Positions 16,790-26,076 of a stretch of DNA of 37,631 nucleotides are shown one piece after another. Source of the stretch: an uncultured Alphaproteobacteria bacterium. GTDB lineage: Bacteria > Pseudomonadota > Alphaproteobacteria > RF32 > CAG-239. Below the pieces are notes generated by a model. That model made no database searches. It worked only from the letters and a program-made list of their open reading frames with translations, and was not told the DNA's origin. The stretch is taken from NCBI GenBank assembly GCA_949297415.1, contig CASFSV010000021.1:1-37631 (forward strand). The letters are read 5' to 3'. The position numbers and the translations under genes are program-made. The first letter of the stretch is position 1. Each line of letters starts with the position of its first letter.

Positions 16790-17623
16790 CTACATACGAA
16801 GTTTAAGATTTCCCCACCCTTTTTTAGGAGTTGTCTGAGAAGAATCCGTATTTGTATCTGTAACCGAACTATTTTCGGCAGCAGGATTTTGTTCTGTTTT
16901 TTTCCAATTCATAATCGGCATATTTTCTTTTTGTTTTTTCTCATATTCTTCAGCTTCTTTATCAGAATCCGCCACCCCATTAGCAACCGTTTTTTTCAAG
17001 AGAGCCGGAGAATTAAAAGTATCGATCACTTTATCAAACTGACTGATAACATCATCAATCACGGCTTGTTTAATATTAAACGCAGTATATCTTCCGGCAT
17101 AAAATACGGTAAAGGAAGGACAAGGCGAAGAAAGAAGTACATCGGTATAATCCACCCCTCGCACAAACCTCAACATAACTTTCGGCTCAATGGCACAAGC
17201 AGCTGTTGCGGTAATAATATTCGGGCTTTGCGTAAACAACGCTTCATATGTAGTCGAAGTTGTTCCCATATCCAACTCACCGCAATAATCCGTAATTGCA
17301 AAATTATTCAAAGTATAACCGGTAAAATCCTTTGGTTTTCTTGTCACATGATAACAAAAGACTTGTTCAGGATGCGTCACATTATAAAGAGCTGCTTCAG
17401 AAGTTGCTTTTGGCAAAGAAGATTGAATAAAAGGAATAACAGTTTGTTGTCTTGTTCTTTTCTTTGCAGAAGAAGAATTTCCGGTCCCCAGAGGCAGCAA
17501 ATCATCATATAATCCCAAGCCCTGCAGTTCCGGAGGCAATCCGCTATCATCGGCTCTAACGGCGCTGCTCACAGACAAAATACTCGCAAACACTGCCACA
17601 CAAGATACAAAAAATTTGCGCAT
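16790..17623 (-). CDS. Exported hypothetical protein (277 aa)
   Basis: The start is set at 17623, where AGGAGA lies 7 nt upstream and a signal peptide begins (MRKFFVSCVAVFASILSVSSAVRA, cleaved near residue 24). The mature protein contains several cysteines (FCYHVTRKPKDFTGY, DYCGELDMGTT, AACAIEPKVM, SSPCPSF) that may form disulfides in the periplasm. The C-terminal 70 residues are low-complexity (KEAEEYEKKQKEN, then a Ser/Thr/Asp-rich stretch) and end GWGNLKLRM. I do not recognise a family. An extended -10 (TGC TATATT, 17653-17658) suggests its own promoter just downstream of lpxK, with possible read-through from the lipid A operon. Confidence 0.75.
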   Translation of the reverse strand: MRKFFVSCVAVFASILSVSSAVRADDSGLPPELQGLGLYDDLLPLGTGNSSSAKKRTRQQTVIPFIQSSLPKATSEAALYNVTHPEQVFCYHVTRKPKDFTGYTLNNFAITDYCGELDMGTTSTTYEALFTQSPNIITATAACAIEPKVMLRFVRGVDYTDVLLSSPCPSFTVFYAGRYTAFNIKQAVIDDVISQFDKVIDTFNSPALLKKTVANGVADSDKEAEEYEKKQKENMPIMNWKKTEQNPAAENSSVTDTNTDSSQTTPKKGWGNLKLRM

Positions 17624-17718
17624 AACACCCTCTCCTAATTTCTTTCTAATAAAATATAGCAGATTTAAGTTAATAAAAAAATAAAATTTCCGCAACCTTC
17701 CCAAACTTTTTAAGAGCT

Positions 17719-18657
17719 TTAATTTTTCTCTTTTATTGCAGAAGCAGGCTGCCACTCAGCCCGCACTTTCAAGCAAGAAATATTTCTTTTGGCGCTTTGC
17801 GGAAGTTTCACAAAATCTTTTTCTGTTGTAACCAAAGAAAGTCCCAACTCCGAAGCCTGCCGGTGAAGTTCATCCAACTCATCTTTGGAATAAGTATGAT
17901 GATCGGGAAAATCTTTAGTCATAACCGTCTGATAACCTATTTTTTTAAGTGTTTGATAGAACTTTTCAGGATGACCAATACCGGCAAAAGCAAACACTCT
18001 ACGATTTTCTAAAGAAAAAGGTTGTGGCTTAAGTTTACCATTATAAACCGGCAACTGACACTTTGCAGCAAGTCCGGTTTTATCATCGCCCATAATCAAA
18101 ATATAATTAGCACGTTTCTGCCCATTTTCAAGAGTTTCGCGCAACGGTCCTGCCGGAATAATTTTACCGTTACCGATACCGACCGTACCGTCAAAGACCA
18201 ACCACGATTCGTCTTTATAAAGTCCAGGATTTTGAAAACCGTCATCCATAATGATAATTTCAGCCCCCATACGGACAGCCTTTTCAGCCCCCCATTCACG
18301 ACAAGGTGCAATAATAGTCGGAGCAATTCCGGCTAATAAGCGAGGTTCATCGCCGGTTTGTTGAGGTGTATGTTTTTCCAAATCCACCACAACATTTTTA
18401 AGCTTTCCCTTATACCCTCGTGTTACAAAAAAGACCTTTTTTCCCTCTTTCAAATATTTTTCAGCCATAGCCATAGCAACCGGAGTTTTTCCCACCCCTC
18501 CGGCTGTAATATTTCCGATACAAATAACTTTAGCTTTACATTTATGAGGAGTTTTGAGTTTCAAGCGCCACTGTGTCACCGCACCATATACCCACGAAAG
18601 CGGTGTCAATAAAGTCGGAACAACTCCGTCAGACTGCCAAAAACGAGGTGTTTTCAT
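17719..18657 (-). CDS. lpxK: Tetraacyldisaccharide 4'-kinase LpxK
   Basis: 312 aa inner-membrane-associated P-loop kinase that phosphorylates the 4' position of the lipid A disaccharide to give lipid IVA. Seen: the family P-loop GNITAGGVGKTP (48-59), FVTRGYKGKL, DEPRLLAG, IIMDDGFQNPGL (with the catalytic Asp-Asp region), and VTTEKDFVKLP near the C-terminus. The start codon shares one base with the waaA stop (TAATG), so translation is coupled. The length is normal. Confidence 0.95.
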   Translation of the reverse strand: MKTPRFWQSDGVVPTLLTPLSWVYGAVTQWRLKLKTPHKCKAKVICIGNITAGGVGKTPVAMAMAEKYLKEGKKVFFVTRGYKGKLKNVVVDLEKHTPQQTGDEPRLLAGIAPTIIAPCREWGAEKAVRMGAEIIIMDDGFQNPGLYKDESWLVFDGTVGIGNGKIIPAGPLRETLENGQKRANYILIMGDDKTGLAAKCQLPVYNGKLKPQPFSLENRRVFAFAGIGHPEKFYQTLKKIGYQTVMTKDFPDHHTYSKDELDELHRQASELGLSLVTTEKDFVKLPQSAKRNISCLKVRAEWQPASAIKEKN

Positions 18658-19919
18658 TATTTCAAAACTTTCTTTAAGGCATTAGTAATACCATCCAAAA
18701 CTGCTGCTTCTTTATGAGCCCATTGATAAGCTTTTTGCTGACGTTCTAAAAGTAAATTTTCATCTCTGAACAAAGTAATCGTTTCTTCAACAGCATCTTC
18801 TGCAGAACCGACCTGATAAACAGCATCATCAAATCTGGCTCTATTCATCATCTCAGCAAAATTCTGCATATTAGGACCGACAATAACGGCATTTTTATCA
18901 CGAGCGGCTTCCATAAAGTTTTGCCCGCCATGAGGAATAAGAGAACCACCAATAAAGCTGACAGCGGCTAAAGCATACCACAACCCCATTTCCCCAATCG
19001 TATCCGCCACATATATATCGGTTTCAGGAGTAATATCTTCTTCTCTGGAACGTTGCGCCACGTTAAAATTGCGACACCGATACATTCTGACAATATCATC
19101 CCCGCGGTTAGGGTGTCTTGGAGCCACAATCGTCAGCACATCTTGAATATTTTCTTTCAACCACGGCAAATAGAGCGCAAAACGTTCCTCTTCATCATTA
19201 TGCGTAGAGCTGAGCAAAAAGACAGGTCTGGAACCGATTTGCTGTTTTAAGACATTAAGTTTATTTTCATCCACCGGCAACGGCATACCTGCAAATTTAA
19301 GATTACCGACGCAAGCCGTTTTCGGTGCCCCCAAAAGGATTAAACGATTTTTATCTTGTTCGGATTGTCCCAAACAAAGCGAAAAGCAACTTAAAAGTTC
19401 CTTAGAAACGAACTTAAATTTTTTCCACGTTTCAAAAGATTTATCGGAAATTCGCCCATTAACCAAAATAAGCGGAATTTTCGCCTTTTTAATTTCAGAC
19501 AAGAGAGATGGCCAAAGTTCAGACTCAAACCACATCACCGCATCGGGTTTAAAATGCTTAATCAATTTTTTAGCAAAAGCCGGCACATCAAATGGGATAA
19601 ACTGATGGAACGCACGTTTAGGCAAACGTTTTGCCATAATTTCGGCAGAAGTAAGCGTACCGGTTGTCACCAAAATAGAAAGTTCGGGATCTTCTTTCAA
19701 TAACTTATCAATCAGCGGCAGCATAGACACAGATTCCCCAACAGACGCGCCGTGCATCCAATAGAGTTTTCCTTGCGGTCTCGGAACTTTATAATTTCCT
19801 AAACGTTCATTAAAACGAGTAGGATGCTCTTTTTTAGCTTTTTTTCTTTTACGAATATAAGTAACGCGTAAAATCGGAAAAGCCAATGTCATAAGTGCTT
19901 TATAAATACCGATAACCAT
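18657..19919 (-). CDS. waaA: 3-deoxy-D-manno-octulosonic acid (Kdo) transferase
   Basis: About 420 aa GT-B glycosyltransferase (kdtA) that adds Kdo to lipid IVA at the inner membrane. Seen: an N-terminal membrane anchor, ERLGNYKVPRPQGKLYWMHGASVGES (the typical H-AS-GE motif), MWFESELWPSLL, LVNGRISDKSF, VAPRHPNRG, and IGGSLIPHGGQNFMEAA near the C-terminus. Three consecutive ATG codons (19925, 19922, 19919) follow AGGAG. The third has the best spacing, so 19919 is used. It lies between the DUF374 acyltransferase and lpxK, an order common in alphaproteobacteria. Confidence 0.95.
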   Translation of the reverse strand: MVIGIYKALMTLAFPILRVTYIRKRKKAKKEHPTRFNERLGNYKVPRPQGKLYWMHGASVGESVSMLPLIDKLLKEDPELSILVTTGTLTSAEIMAKRLPKRAFHQFIPFDVPAFAKKLIKHFKPDAVMWFESELWPSLLSEIKKAKIPLILVNGRISDKSFETWKKFKFVSKELLSCFSLCLGQSEQDKNRLILLGAPKTACVGNLKFAGMPLPVDENKLNVLKQQIGSRPVFLLSSTHNDEEERFALYLPWLKENIQDVLTIVAPRHPNRGDDIVRMYRCRNFNVAQRSREEDITPETDIYVADTIGEMGLWYALAAVSFIGGSLIPHGGQNFMEAARDKNAVIVGPNMQNFAEMMNRARFDDAVYQVGSAEDAVEETITLFRDENLLLERQQKAYQWAHKEAAVLDGITNALKKVLK

Positions 19920-19942
19920 CATCATCTCCTAAAAACATTTAT

Positions 19943-20680
19943 TTATCTCTTACTTTTTCTCTCATCAGCAGGTAATATTTCTGGCAAGCCGAATTTTCTA
20001 TCCAAAGCCAACGTTAAATCATTAAGTTCATTTTCAAAATCAGCCCGTAACTTTTCCATTTCCTCATCAGAAATTCCCTGTGGAACAAATAACGGCTTTG
20101 TTGCCGCCACTTCACCTTTTGCAAAAAGTTTCGGAATAAGCATCGCATCCCAGCTTTTTTTCATAACGGCTGCATTTTGTGAGCTATAAGTAAATCCCAT
20201 AATCGGCTTACCGGTTTTCTGGGCAAAATAGATAACACTTTTGTTAAGGCGCATACGCGGACCGCGAGGACCGTCAGAAATAAGAGAAACAACCGTTCCC
20301 CGTTCTAATTCGCGAACAATATCAAGAGCCGCCGCGCGAGCATTTCTATCCGAAGAGCCATCAATACTGTAAATTTTAAACATTTGTAACAATTTAGCAA
20401 TAATGCGTCCATCGTTATGAGGAGAAACCAGCGCTTTCATCAATCTTGTATTACGCCAAAAAAACGGCAGCATCAAAGCCCGCCCATGCCAAGTAACAAA
20501 AATTCCGCCGTCATTATCAGCAACCAACTGTTCAAATTCTTTCTGACCATTAACAACAAAATTGCCGGTTTTCCCGACCAACCATACATAAAGAGCCGCA
20601 ATTCTGCCCAACATATCAAAGACGAAAGGCCGCTTTATAAGTTTCTGTCGTAAATGTTTTATTGTTTTTTTTATCTCCAT
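19943..20680 (-). CDS. DUF374 lysophospholipid-acyltransferase-like protein
   Basis: 245 aa. Seen: WHGR (64-67) in TWHGRALMLPFFW, LVSPHNDGRIIAKLL, IDGSSDRN, and the strongly conserved SDGPRGPRM (135-143). The layout is that of DUF374 proteins, which resemble LPLAT acyltransferases and usually precede waaA and lpxK in alphaproteobacteria. A role in acylating lipid A or a related lipid is inferred. It is the first gene of the three-gene operon, with promoter TTGATG-N17-CATAAT at 20736-20764. GGGATAGG precedes the ATG. Confidence 0.88.
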   Translation of the reverse strand: MEIKKTIKHLRQKLIKRPFVFDMLGRIAALYVWLVGKTGNFVVNGQKEFEQLVADNDGGIFVTWHGRALMLPFFWRNTRLMKALVSPHNDGRIIAKLLQMFKIYSIDGSSDRNARAAALDIVRELERGTVVSLISDGPRGPRMRLNKSVIYFAQKTGKPIMGFTYSSQNAAVMKKSWDAMLIPKLFAKGEVAATKPLFVPQGISDEEMEKLRADFENELNDLTLALDRKFGLPEILPADERKSKR

Positions 20681-20735
20681 AATTTACCTATCCCAAACAG
20701 CTAAGCTCCAAATTCTCTTATAGATTGTAAGATAA

Positions 20736-20764
20736 ATTATGTTAAAAAAGAGTTTAAACATCAA
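20736..20764 (-). promoter_or_regulatory. Promoter of the acyltransferase-waaA-lpxK operon
   Basis: TTGATG (20759-20764), 17 nt, CATAAT (20736-20741). It lies between the upstream terminator and the first gene of the operon. Confidence 0.55.
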
Positions 20765-20796
20765 GTACAAATATACGCTTCCGCAACGAAAAAATA

Positions 20797-20830
20797 CAAA
20801 AAAAACGTTCTCCCCCAAGGAGAGAACGTT
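20797..20830 (-). terminator. Terminator of the large lipoprotein gene
   Basis: AACGTTCTC (20804-20812) pairs perfectly with GAGAACGTT (20822-20830), followed on the minus strand by eight T. Confidence 0.88.
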
Positions 20831-20852
20831 AATAAAAGCAGAGGTACAAAGT

Positions 20853-23800
20853 TTAAGGTTCGTAATGGCTGTTAAACGTAACCGATTGTCCGTTCGGAGC
20901 AATAATTGTTATATTATATCCATTGATAGAATAAGTATACCCTGGAATAATAAGCGCATACTGTCCGTCAACGATATTTTTCCACCCATAAGTTGCACAT
21001 TCAATATCCGTAATTGCGGTAATGAGCGAACCATCACTGGCAAACCATCTGATATCATCATTGCTGTCAACTCCCCTAGCCGGCAACCATTGATTATTGG
21101 CAACACTATATCCGACAGAGTTATACTCTTGATAAGTATCGGCTTTATACATAAAGTCATCACTTTCGGGCAGCATTGTTTCATAATCACAAACGGCATA
21201 AGTTACACCTTTTTCCCATTGGAAGACAAACGCTCTGCGTGTAACCTTAGAAGAAGGTTCAAAAGTTGCCGTTGCATAAAATGCCTTTGGTTTACCGAAA
21301 TTTGGGTTATCCGGTTCACCAGCAACTTTCAAAATATGCGTCACAGCCAAATCAGTCGTATAGTTTCCTTCCGTACCGGTAGCTGTACCACCAACAACCA
21401 CATCCGCATGATAAATATCAAAGTTACCGGATGTACCGTTAGCCCGAATATTTAAGGATTTATGATTTAAAGTCACATTTGGTTCAACAAAAGTAACCTC
21501 ACCTAAATCAGCATCTGTTAGTGTCGCACTAAAATTGTTATAAGAATACGGAGCCGTCAATTTATCGGCTTGAACACCATTACTAAGCGTATGGGTATAA
21601 GGATAGGTTTTAACCACCACTTTCCAATTTCCCGCATTACGATTAGAAGATGTAGGAGAGCCCAAAGTTCCCAAAGCCGAATAATTAACCTGAGAAACTT
21701 CTTTTTCTTGAGCCGGAGTATTCTTAAAATCAAAAGCAAAGCGTGCGCCGTAAGTATCACTGGCTTTAACCGTCTGCGTTGAACCGTCGCTCATTTTCTT
21801 ATCCAACACAAAGTCGACCGTACCGTCGTTATAAACGATTGTTCGCTTAGAAGAAGACGTAACCGTCAAATCTTCCTTAACATAGATATCGGTTTGTCCT
21901 TCGCTGGAGAAGACACGTCCGTCAACAGTTTGTCCTTGAACTGTCAAGAAGTGTGGTGTTACTTCGTACTCCCCTTCGGTTCTTGAGTTTTGAACATCCA
22001 ACCTTTCGGATTTAGACATCGTCAAGCGTACGTTAAATGTATGATTAAACGTCCCATCATCAAAAACAATTTCCGCGTCTTTAATCGGCAAGTTCTGTTC
22101 ACGTTTAACCGTTCCGTTGGAAGTTGTATACTTATAAGTTGAACTATAAGTTTTAACCGTCCAATAATTATCGGTAGCGGAAGTATTTGTCGTTGAATGA
22201 GTTTCGGTTGTACTGAAGCCGGTATTATCGGCATACAGTTTACCATAAGTCAACTCGCCGAATTCCACCGTAAAGTTTTTAGTAAAAGTTTCCACTTCAT
22301 CTTCACCTGCGGTATGCGGTGTTGTTTTGATAACCTTAACCGTAGTCGTATTACCGTTCCAAACTTGGTCAGTAGTATAACTAACTTCGCCCACCTCATC
22401 GGCAAGCATCAACAACCAACCTTCAGAAACAAGACTTGACGTAGATCCACCGTTCCAAGTAGCCTTAGTCGTATAGTCATAAGGATAAGCCTTATAGGTA
22501 ATACCATTACGCACAATCGTTGAGAACGTTGGACTGACATCAGCTCCAATACCGGTCATCACATACTTTCTTTCGGGGAAAGTTTTAACAACTTTACCGT
22601 CAGTAAATACCACCACCGGAGAAGTTTCTCTAAATGAGAAGCGCCCGTTTTCCGTTCCATTAGAAGCATCAGACTGCCAATTAGATGTTGTGTAAGTCGC
22701 ATTAAACTTAATGGTTTCAGAAAATTTCTTTTCTTCAGAAGATGTCGATTGCGATATTCTCTTCAACTCATTTTCATTCCAATTAAGCGAAGTTGTAACC
22801 ACTTCACCAAAAGGAAGCGCCGAAGCCGAATGTCTACCCTGATAAACATAAGTGGAAGATGTTTTAGAACCATCACTCCAAATAATTTCCTTATCAACGA
22901 TATACTCGTCATCATCGCCTCTCAAAGTATAAGTTGAATCGACCTTAACCACATCATCAGGTTTCTTAGCCTGAATTTTAAGCATAACGACTTCATCAAT
23001 CGGATCTAACGTACAACCAGCAATTTCGCCATAAAGCGTATTAACGGACTTAAAGAGTTTATACTCATCTGTTTCAGCGGTTTTATTTACATCAAAAGCA
23101 AGTTCCGTAAATTGGAGCGCGATATCAGGAATATCATAGCTTCCATATTCGCTCTTAAACATCACCGGTTTTTGATAAGTAAAATTAACCACACTTTCGA
23201 CCACCGTAGCGGCTTCTTTACCTGTTGCGGTTGAAGTATAAGTACCGTTAATTGTCTGCACGGTAAACCCGTCCTCATTAGTCACCTCTGAAAATACTTC
23301 TTCGGCAATTTTCCCCGTAGATTTATCAACAAACAAACTGTCATTAGAAGGCTGTTCACGTTCTTGCTGCGGTGTAACTTTCAAAGACAAAGGCACAGTA
23401 TAAACATGCGTTTCTTCGCCTTTATTCGTTTTCACCACTTCCGTCAGCTCATAAGCTTCCAACGGACAACCGATATATCGACCGGTATAAGTAACATTTT
23501 CGATTTCCGTTGCATCCGAAGTAACCACTTTATGGTACCACGGTTGCAAATCAATTTTGTCACTCAATTCATTTCCGTTAGAAACACCTTTTGCGCTATA
23601 ACCTGCAGAAAAGAGGAGAGTAACCTTATACGGATCTTCGGTTTCGATTTTATCGCCAAAGTTCGCAATCAAGGCTTTCACAAAGTTAATGGAATCAATT
23701 TCCAAATGAGGCGTTGCCAACGTATCTTCGCCTTGCACCACACCGGTATAGCGATGTCCATAACTAACGGTTGCAATTTGTCCATCGGAGAAAGTATATT

Positions 23801-24257
23801 CCCGAACCACATCAGCACCCAAAGTTGTACCATTGCGATAAGGAATTTTGCTTTTGAGTTGTTGTTTAACCAAGCTGACCGGTAAATCTGTTACAGATTT
23901 GACATCAATACGAGATTTAGCCAAACGCACCATTAAATACAGCGATGGATTAAAAGTAAAATCGTATTCAGCATCTTCCTTATCACCTTTCATAGAAGCC
24001 ACCTGTTTAAAAGTAGCATCACTTTTAACTAGCGTATCTTTAACAGTAGCGCTGGCGATAAGAATACGTTGAGATTCCCAATAATGATCAATAATCACAT
24101 CGGTAGTATCTTCGGGAGCGATATCAGAAAGAATCCTAGCTCTTTCACCAACACAGCCCCCCACAAAAATCAAGCCCACAATAAGTGCGAGCACAAGCAC
24201 TGCTGAGTTTGCACCTCTGAGGCATGCAAATCTCAATTTTCTGTCTCTCTTTTTCAT
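20853..24257 (-). CDS. Large lipoprotein of unknown function (1134 aa)
   Basis: The N-terminus is a lipoprotein signal: basic start, long hydrophobic core, lipobox VGGC with Cys35. The mature part is a long, Thr/Ser/Tyr-rich, beta-strand-like sequence with recurring small motifs (TFSDGQIATVSYG, FTDGKVVKTF, FDDGTFNHTF, YNDGTVDFVL), suggesting repeated beta modules. Residues from about 105 match the neighbouring lipoprotein at 24557: SLYLMVRL versus AYLNVVLE, TLGADVVREYTFSDGQIATVSYG versus TLGKDVVKKFTFSDGQVATVSYG. KTTPHTAGEDEVETF also matches KTTPHTLLEDEVETW. I do not recognise a family. No Shine-Dalgarno is seen, the bases before the ATG being a T/A run. A shared promoter block lies at 24424-24470. 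Confidence 0.85.
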   Translation of the reverse strand: MKKRDRKLRFACLRGANSAVLVLALIVGLIFVGGCVGERARILSDIAPEDTTDVIIDHYWESQRILIASATVKDTLVKSDATFKQVASMKGDKEDAEYDFTFNPSLYLMVRLAKSRIDVKSVTDLPVSLVKQQLKSKIPYRNGTTLGADVVREYTFSDGQIATVSYGHRYTGVVQGEDTLATPHLEIDSINFVKALIANFGDKIETEDPYKVTLLFSAGYSAKGVSNGNELSDKIDLQPWYHKVVTSDATEIENVTYTGRYIGCPLEAYELTEVVKTNKGEETHVYTVPLSLKVTPQQEREQPSNDSLFVDKSTGKIAEEVFSEVTNEDGFTVQTINGTYTSTATGKEAATVVESVVNFTYQKPVMFKSEYGSYDIPDIALQFTELAFDVNKTAETDEYKLFKSVNTLYGEIAGCTLDPIDEVVMLKIQAKKPDDVVKVDSTYTLRGDDDEYIVDKEIIWSDGSKTSSTYVYQGRHSASALPFGEVVTTSLNWNENELKRISQSTSSEEKKFSETIKFNATYTTSNWQSDASNGTENGRFSFRETSPVVVFTDGKVVKTFPERKYVMTGIGADVSPTFSTIVRNGITYKAYPYDYTTKATWNGGSTSSLVSEGWLLMLADEVGEVSYTTDQVWNGNTTTVKVIKTTPHTAGEDEVETFTKNFTVEFGELTYGKLYADNTGFSTTETHSTTNTSATDNYWTVKTYSSTYKYTTSNGTVKREQNLPIKDAEIVFDDGTFNHTFNVRLTMSKSERLDVQNSRTEGEYEVTPHFLTVQGQTVDGRVFSSEGQTDIYVKEDLTVTSSSKRTIVYNDGTVDFVLDKKMSDGSTQTVKASDTYGARFAFDFKNTPAQEKEVSQVNYSALGTLGSPTSSNRNAGNWKVVVKTYPYTHTLSNGVQADKLTAPYSYNNFSATLTDADLGEVTFVEPNVTLNHKSLNIRANGTSGNFDIYHADVVVGGTATGTEGNYTTDLAVTHILKVAGEPDNPNFGKPKAFYATATFEPSSKVTRRAFVFQWEKGVTYAVCDYETMLPESDDFMYKADTYQEYNSVGYSVANNQWLPARGVDSNDDIRWFASDGSLITAITDIECATYGWKNIVDGQYALIIPGYTYSINGYNITIIAPNGQSVTFNSHYEP

Positions 24258-24397
24258 GATTAAAAAAATTTAGATAGTTTGTAAATATAGTTTAATTTAT
24301 GAAATATCTTGTACCTCATCCCAAAAGGAATTGGCGAATAACAAAAAAATCAAGAATATGCCTCAAGCACGATAATCAACATAAACAATAGACTCAA

Positions 24398-24470
24398 GGC
24401 ACAATAATATTTTAAGTGGCGCAACGTTAGCACAAAATATACAAAAAATCAACCACTTTTTGTACAAAAA
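24398..24470 (-). promoter_or_regulatory. Shared promoter block, copy 1 (large lipoprotein)
   Basis: On the minus strand: palindrome TTTTTGTACAAAAA (24457-24470), 4 nt, TTGATT (24447-24452), 17 nt ending TGC, TAACGT (24424-24429). ATTATTGTGCC (24398-24408) lies in the predicted leader. Copies 2 and 3 have the same spacing. The remaining leader of about 140 nt up to the ATG holds no ORF I can support. Confidence 0.65.
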
Positions 24471-24528
24471 AAGAAAGCCCCATTTATGAACATCCTCCAT
24501 ACAGGGGGCATCATAAACAGGGCTTTCT
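24466..24528 (-). terminator. Terminator of the smaller lipoprotein gene
   Basis: AGAAAGCCC (24472-24480) pairs with GGGCTTTCT (24520-24528), with inner pairing (TTTATGA/TCATAAA). The T run on the minus strand is the same tract that forms the upstream part of the next gene's promoter block. Confidence 0.8.
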
Positions 24529-24556
24529 CAAATCAGATCGGATACATCATCATTGG

Positions 24557-25768
24557 TTACGGGTGCAACTTCAAGTCGGTGTAGCTGGTGTGGTGCATTA
24601 CCTCTTTATTGAGGTTTGTATCCACATAGCTGAATTCTTTCACGTCAGAACCCAAATATGTATCGTCAGGATACAGCGCCGCACGTTCCTCCAGATACTT
24701 CACACTCTGACTGAAACGAAGTTCAACCGGAATGTCGAAGGTAAACTGCTTTTCTCCGTTGTCGAAATAAATCTTCAACGAGAACACCTTCACCCAGAAG
24801 CTCGGGGTTGGCAACAAGTTACCTCCATTCGGCATGTTGTAATACGGATCGAACAAATATTTCTTGCTCGTACCTTCAACAGTGAACACACCTGCGTCGT
24901 ATCCACATGGATTAGAATCCTCAACCTTGGATTCATAACGAACACCTGTGTCCGCTACATACCAAGAATTGTTTTTATCCTTACCCATGATAACCTCTGC
25001 TTTGTGCGACCAAGTTTCCACTTCGTCCTCTAAGAGAGTGTGCGGAGTGGTCTTGGTAACAGTGGCAGTTACTGTTCCATCCTCGTTCCAAACGAGATTG
25101 GTGTCCCATACCGGTTCGCCAACAACGTCACCTTCTTCAAAGCTCTTGGTGTACCAAGGCTTCAAAGTAATGGTTCCGGTTTCAATTTTGCTAGCGTTAT
25201 GTGACGCCCAAGACGCCACAAACTCCAATGTAACAGTATAATCGTTACCTGAAGTATTTTCTTTAGCAAAATTTGAGTAGGAAACTTTGGCTATTTCCAA
25301 ATGAGGTGCATAGTCCTCATTCCCTGCAATAACCGCCTTGTCATACCGCCATCCGTAACTAACGGTTGCCACCTGACCATCACTGAAAGTAAACTTCTTC
25401 ACGACGTCCTTTCCAAGAGTAACCCCCTCAGAAAAGTCAGTTTCAGATACCACTTCTTCACCTACCAGCGTGATGTCAATTTCGCTGGCATCAGCCACAT
25501 CAATATGTTCCTTTTCCAGAACAACATTGAGGTACGCCTCCGGATTGAATCTCATGACCTCAGTTCCGTCCCCTGTCGGGTCAATAGTGGAACTTTGGTC
25601 GAAAGTTGCGGTACTTCCCCCGAGGTGATCGTCCACCGAAGTGTTTAGCTCAAGGTTTCTCTCTACTTCTACCATAGCTCGAGTAACTTTTTCCAACGCG
25701 CCATCACACCCACTAAGCATACCTACAGCTATCGCTGCAAGGCATACTAAATTTTTGAAATTTCTCAT
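24557..25768 (-). CDS. Lipoprotein, paralogue of the large lipoprotein (403 aa)
   Basis: The start is placed at 25768, giving a lipoprotein signal (MRNFKNLVCLAAIAVGMLSGC, lipobox LSGC, Cys21). The longer frame would add an unlikely N-terminus. The mature protein is acidic and beta-rich and shares clear segments with the 1134-aa protein next door (HIDVADASEID, TFSDGQVATVSYG, APHLEIAKVSY, KPWYTKSF, TKTTPHTLLEDEVETW). Its coding sequence looks richer in G and C than its neighbour and most of the window, so the two have different recent histories or codon pressures. There is no Shine-Dalgarno. The promoter block matches copies 1 and 3. Function unknown; surface or periplasmic lipoprotein. Confidence 0.85.
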   Translation of the reverse strand: MRNFKNLVCLAAIAVGMLSGCDGALEKVTRAMVEVERNLELNTSVDDHLGGSTATFDQSSTIDPTGDGTEVMRFNPEAYLNVVLEKEHIDVADASEIDITLVGEEVVSETDFSEGVTLGKDVVKKFTFSDGQVATVSYGWRYDKAVIAGNEDYAPHLEIAKVSYSNFAKENTSGNDYTVTLEFVASWASHNASKIETGTITLKPWYTKSFEEGDVVGEPVWDTNLVWNEDGTVTATVTKTTPHTLLEDEVETWSHKAEVIMGKDKNNSWYVADTGVRYESKVEDSNPCGYDAGVFTVEGTSKKYLFDPYYNMPNGGNLLPTPSFWVKVFSLKIYFDNGEKQFTFDIPVELRFSQSVKYLEERAALYPDDTYLGSDVKEFSYVDTNLNKEVMHHTSYTDLKLHP

Positions 25769-25873
25769 ATAAAAAAATATATTTAAGTTAGTAATTTCAC
25801 TTTTGGATGTACCCGCTAATAATAAAAACATAAAAAATACCAGATTGTCGCATACGCTAACAACCCTAAAACG

Positions 25874-25946
25874 GGCACAATAATTTTTTTAACTGTCTTA
25901 CTTTAGCATATTTTTTATACAAAATCAACATCTTTTTGTACAAAAA
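25874..25946 (-). promoter_or_regulatory. Shared promoter block, copy 2 (smaller lipoprotein)
   Basis: On the minus strand: TTTTTGTACAAAAA (25933-25946), 4 nt, TTGATT (25923-25928), 17 nt ending TGC, TAAAGT (25900-25905). The leader motif ATTATTGTGCC (25874-25884) lies at the same distance from the -10 as in copy 1. No terminator hairpin abuts this copy, so its palindrome is not just a terminator T tract. Nothing else was seen between 25769 and 26024. Confidence 0.65.
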
Positions 25947-26024
25947 AATCTTTTTTAAATAAAGAGATAACAAAAAACAAATTTTCTGAAACTATATCTC
26001 CCTTTTACTCCCCCTCCAAACATC

Positions 26025-26053
26025 AAAAAAGCAGGCTATATACACTAGCCTGC
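26025..26053 (-). terminator. Terminator of hppA
   Basis: GCAGGCTA (26031-26038) pairs perfectly with TAGCCTGC (26046-26053), followed on the minus strand by six T. Confidence 0.88.
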
Positions 26054-26076
26054 CCTAAGATTTTACTCCAACGAGT

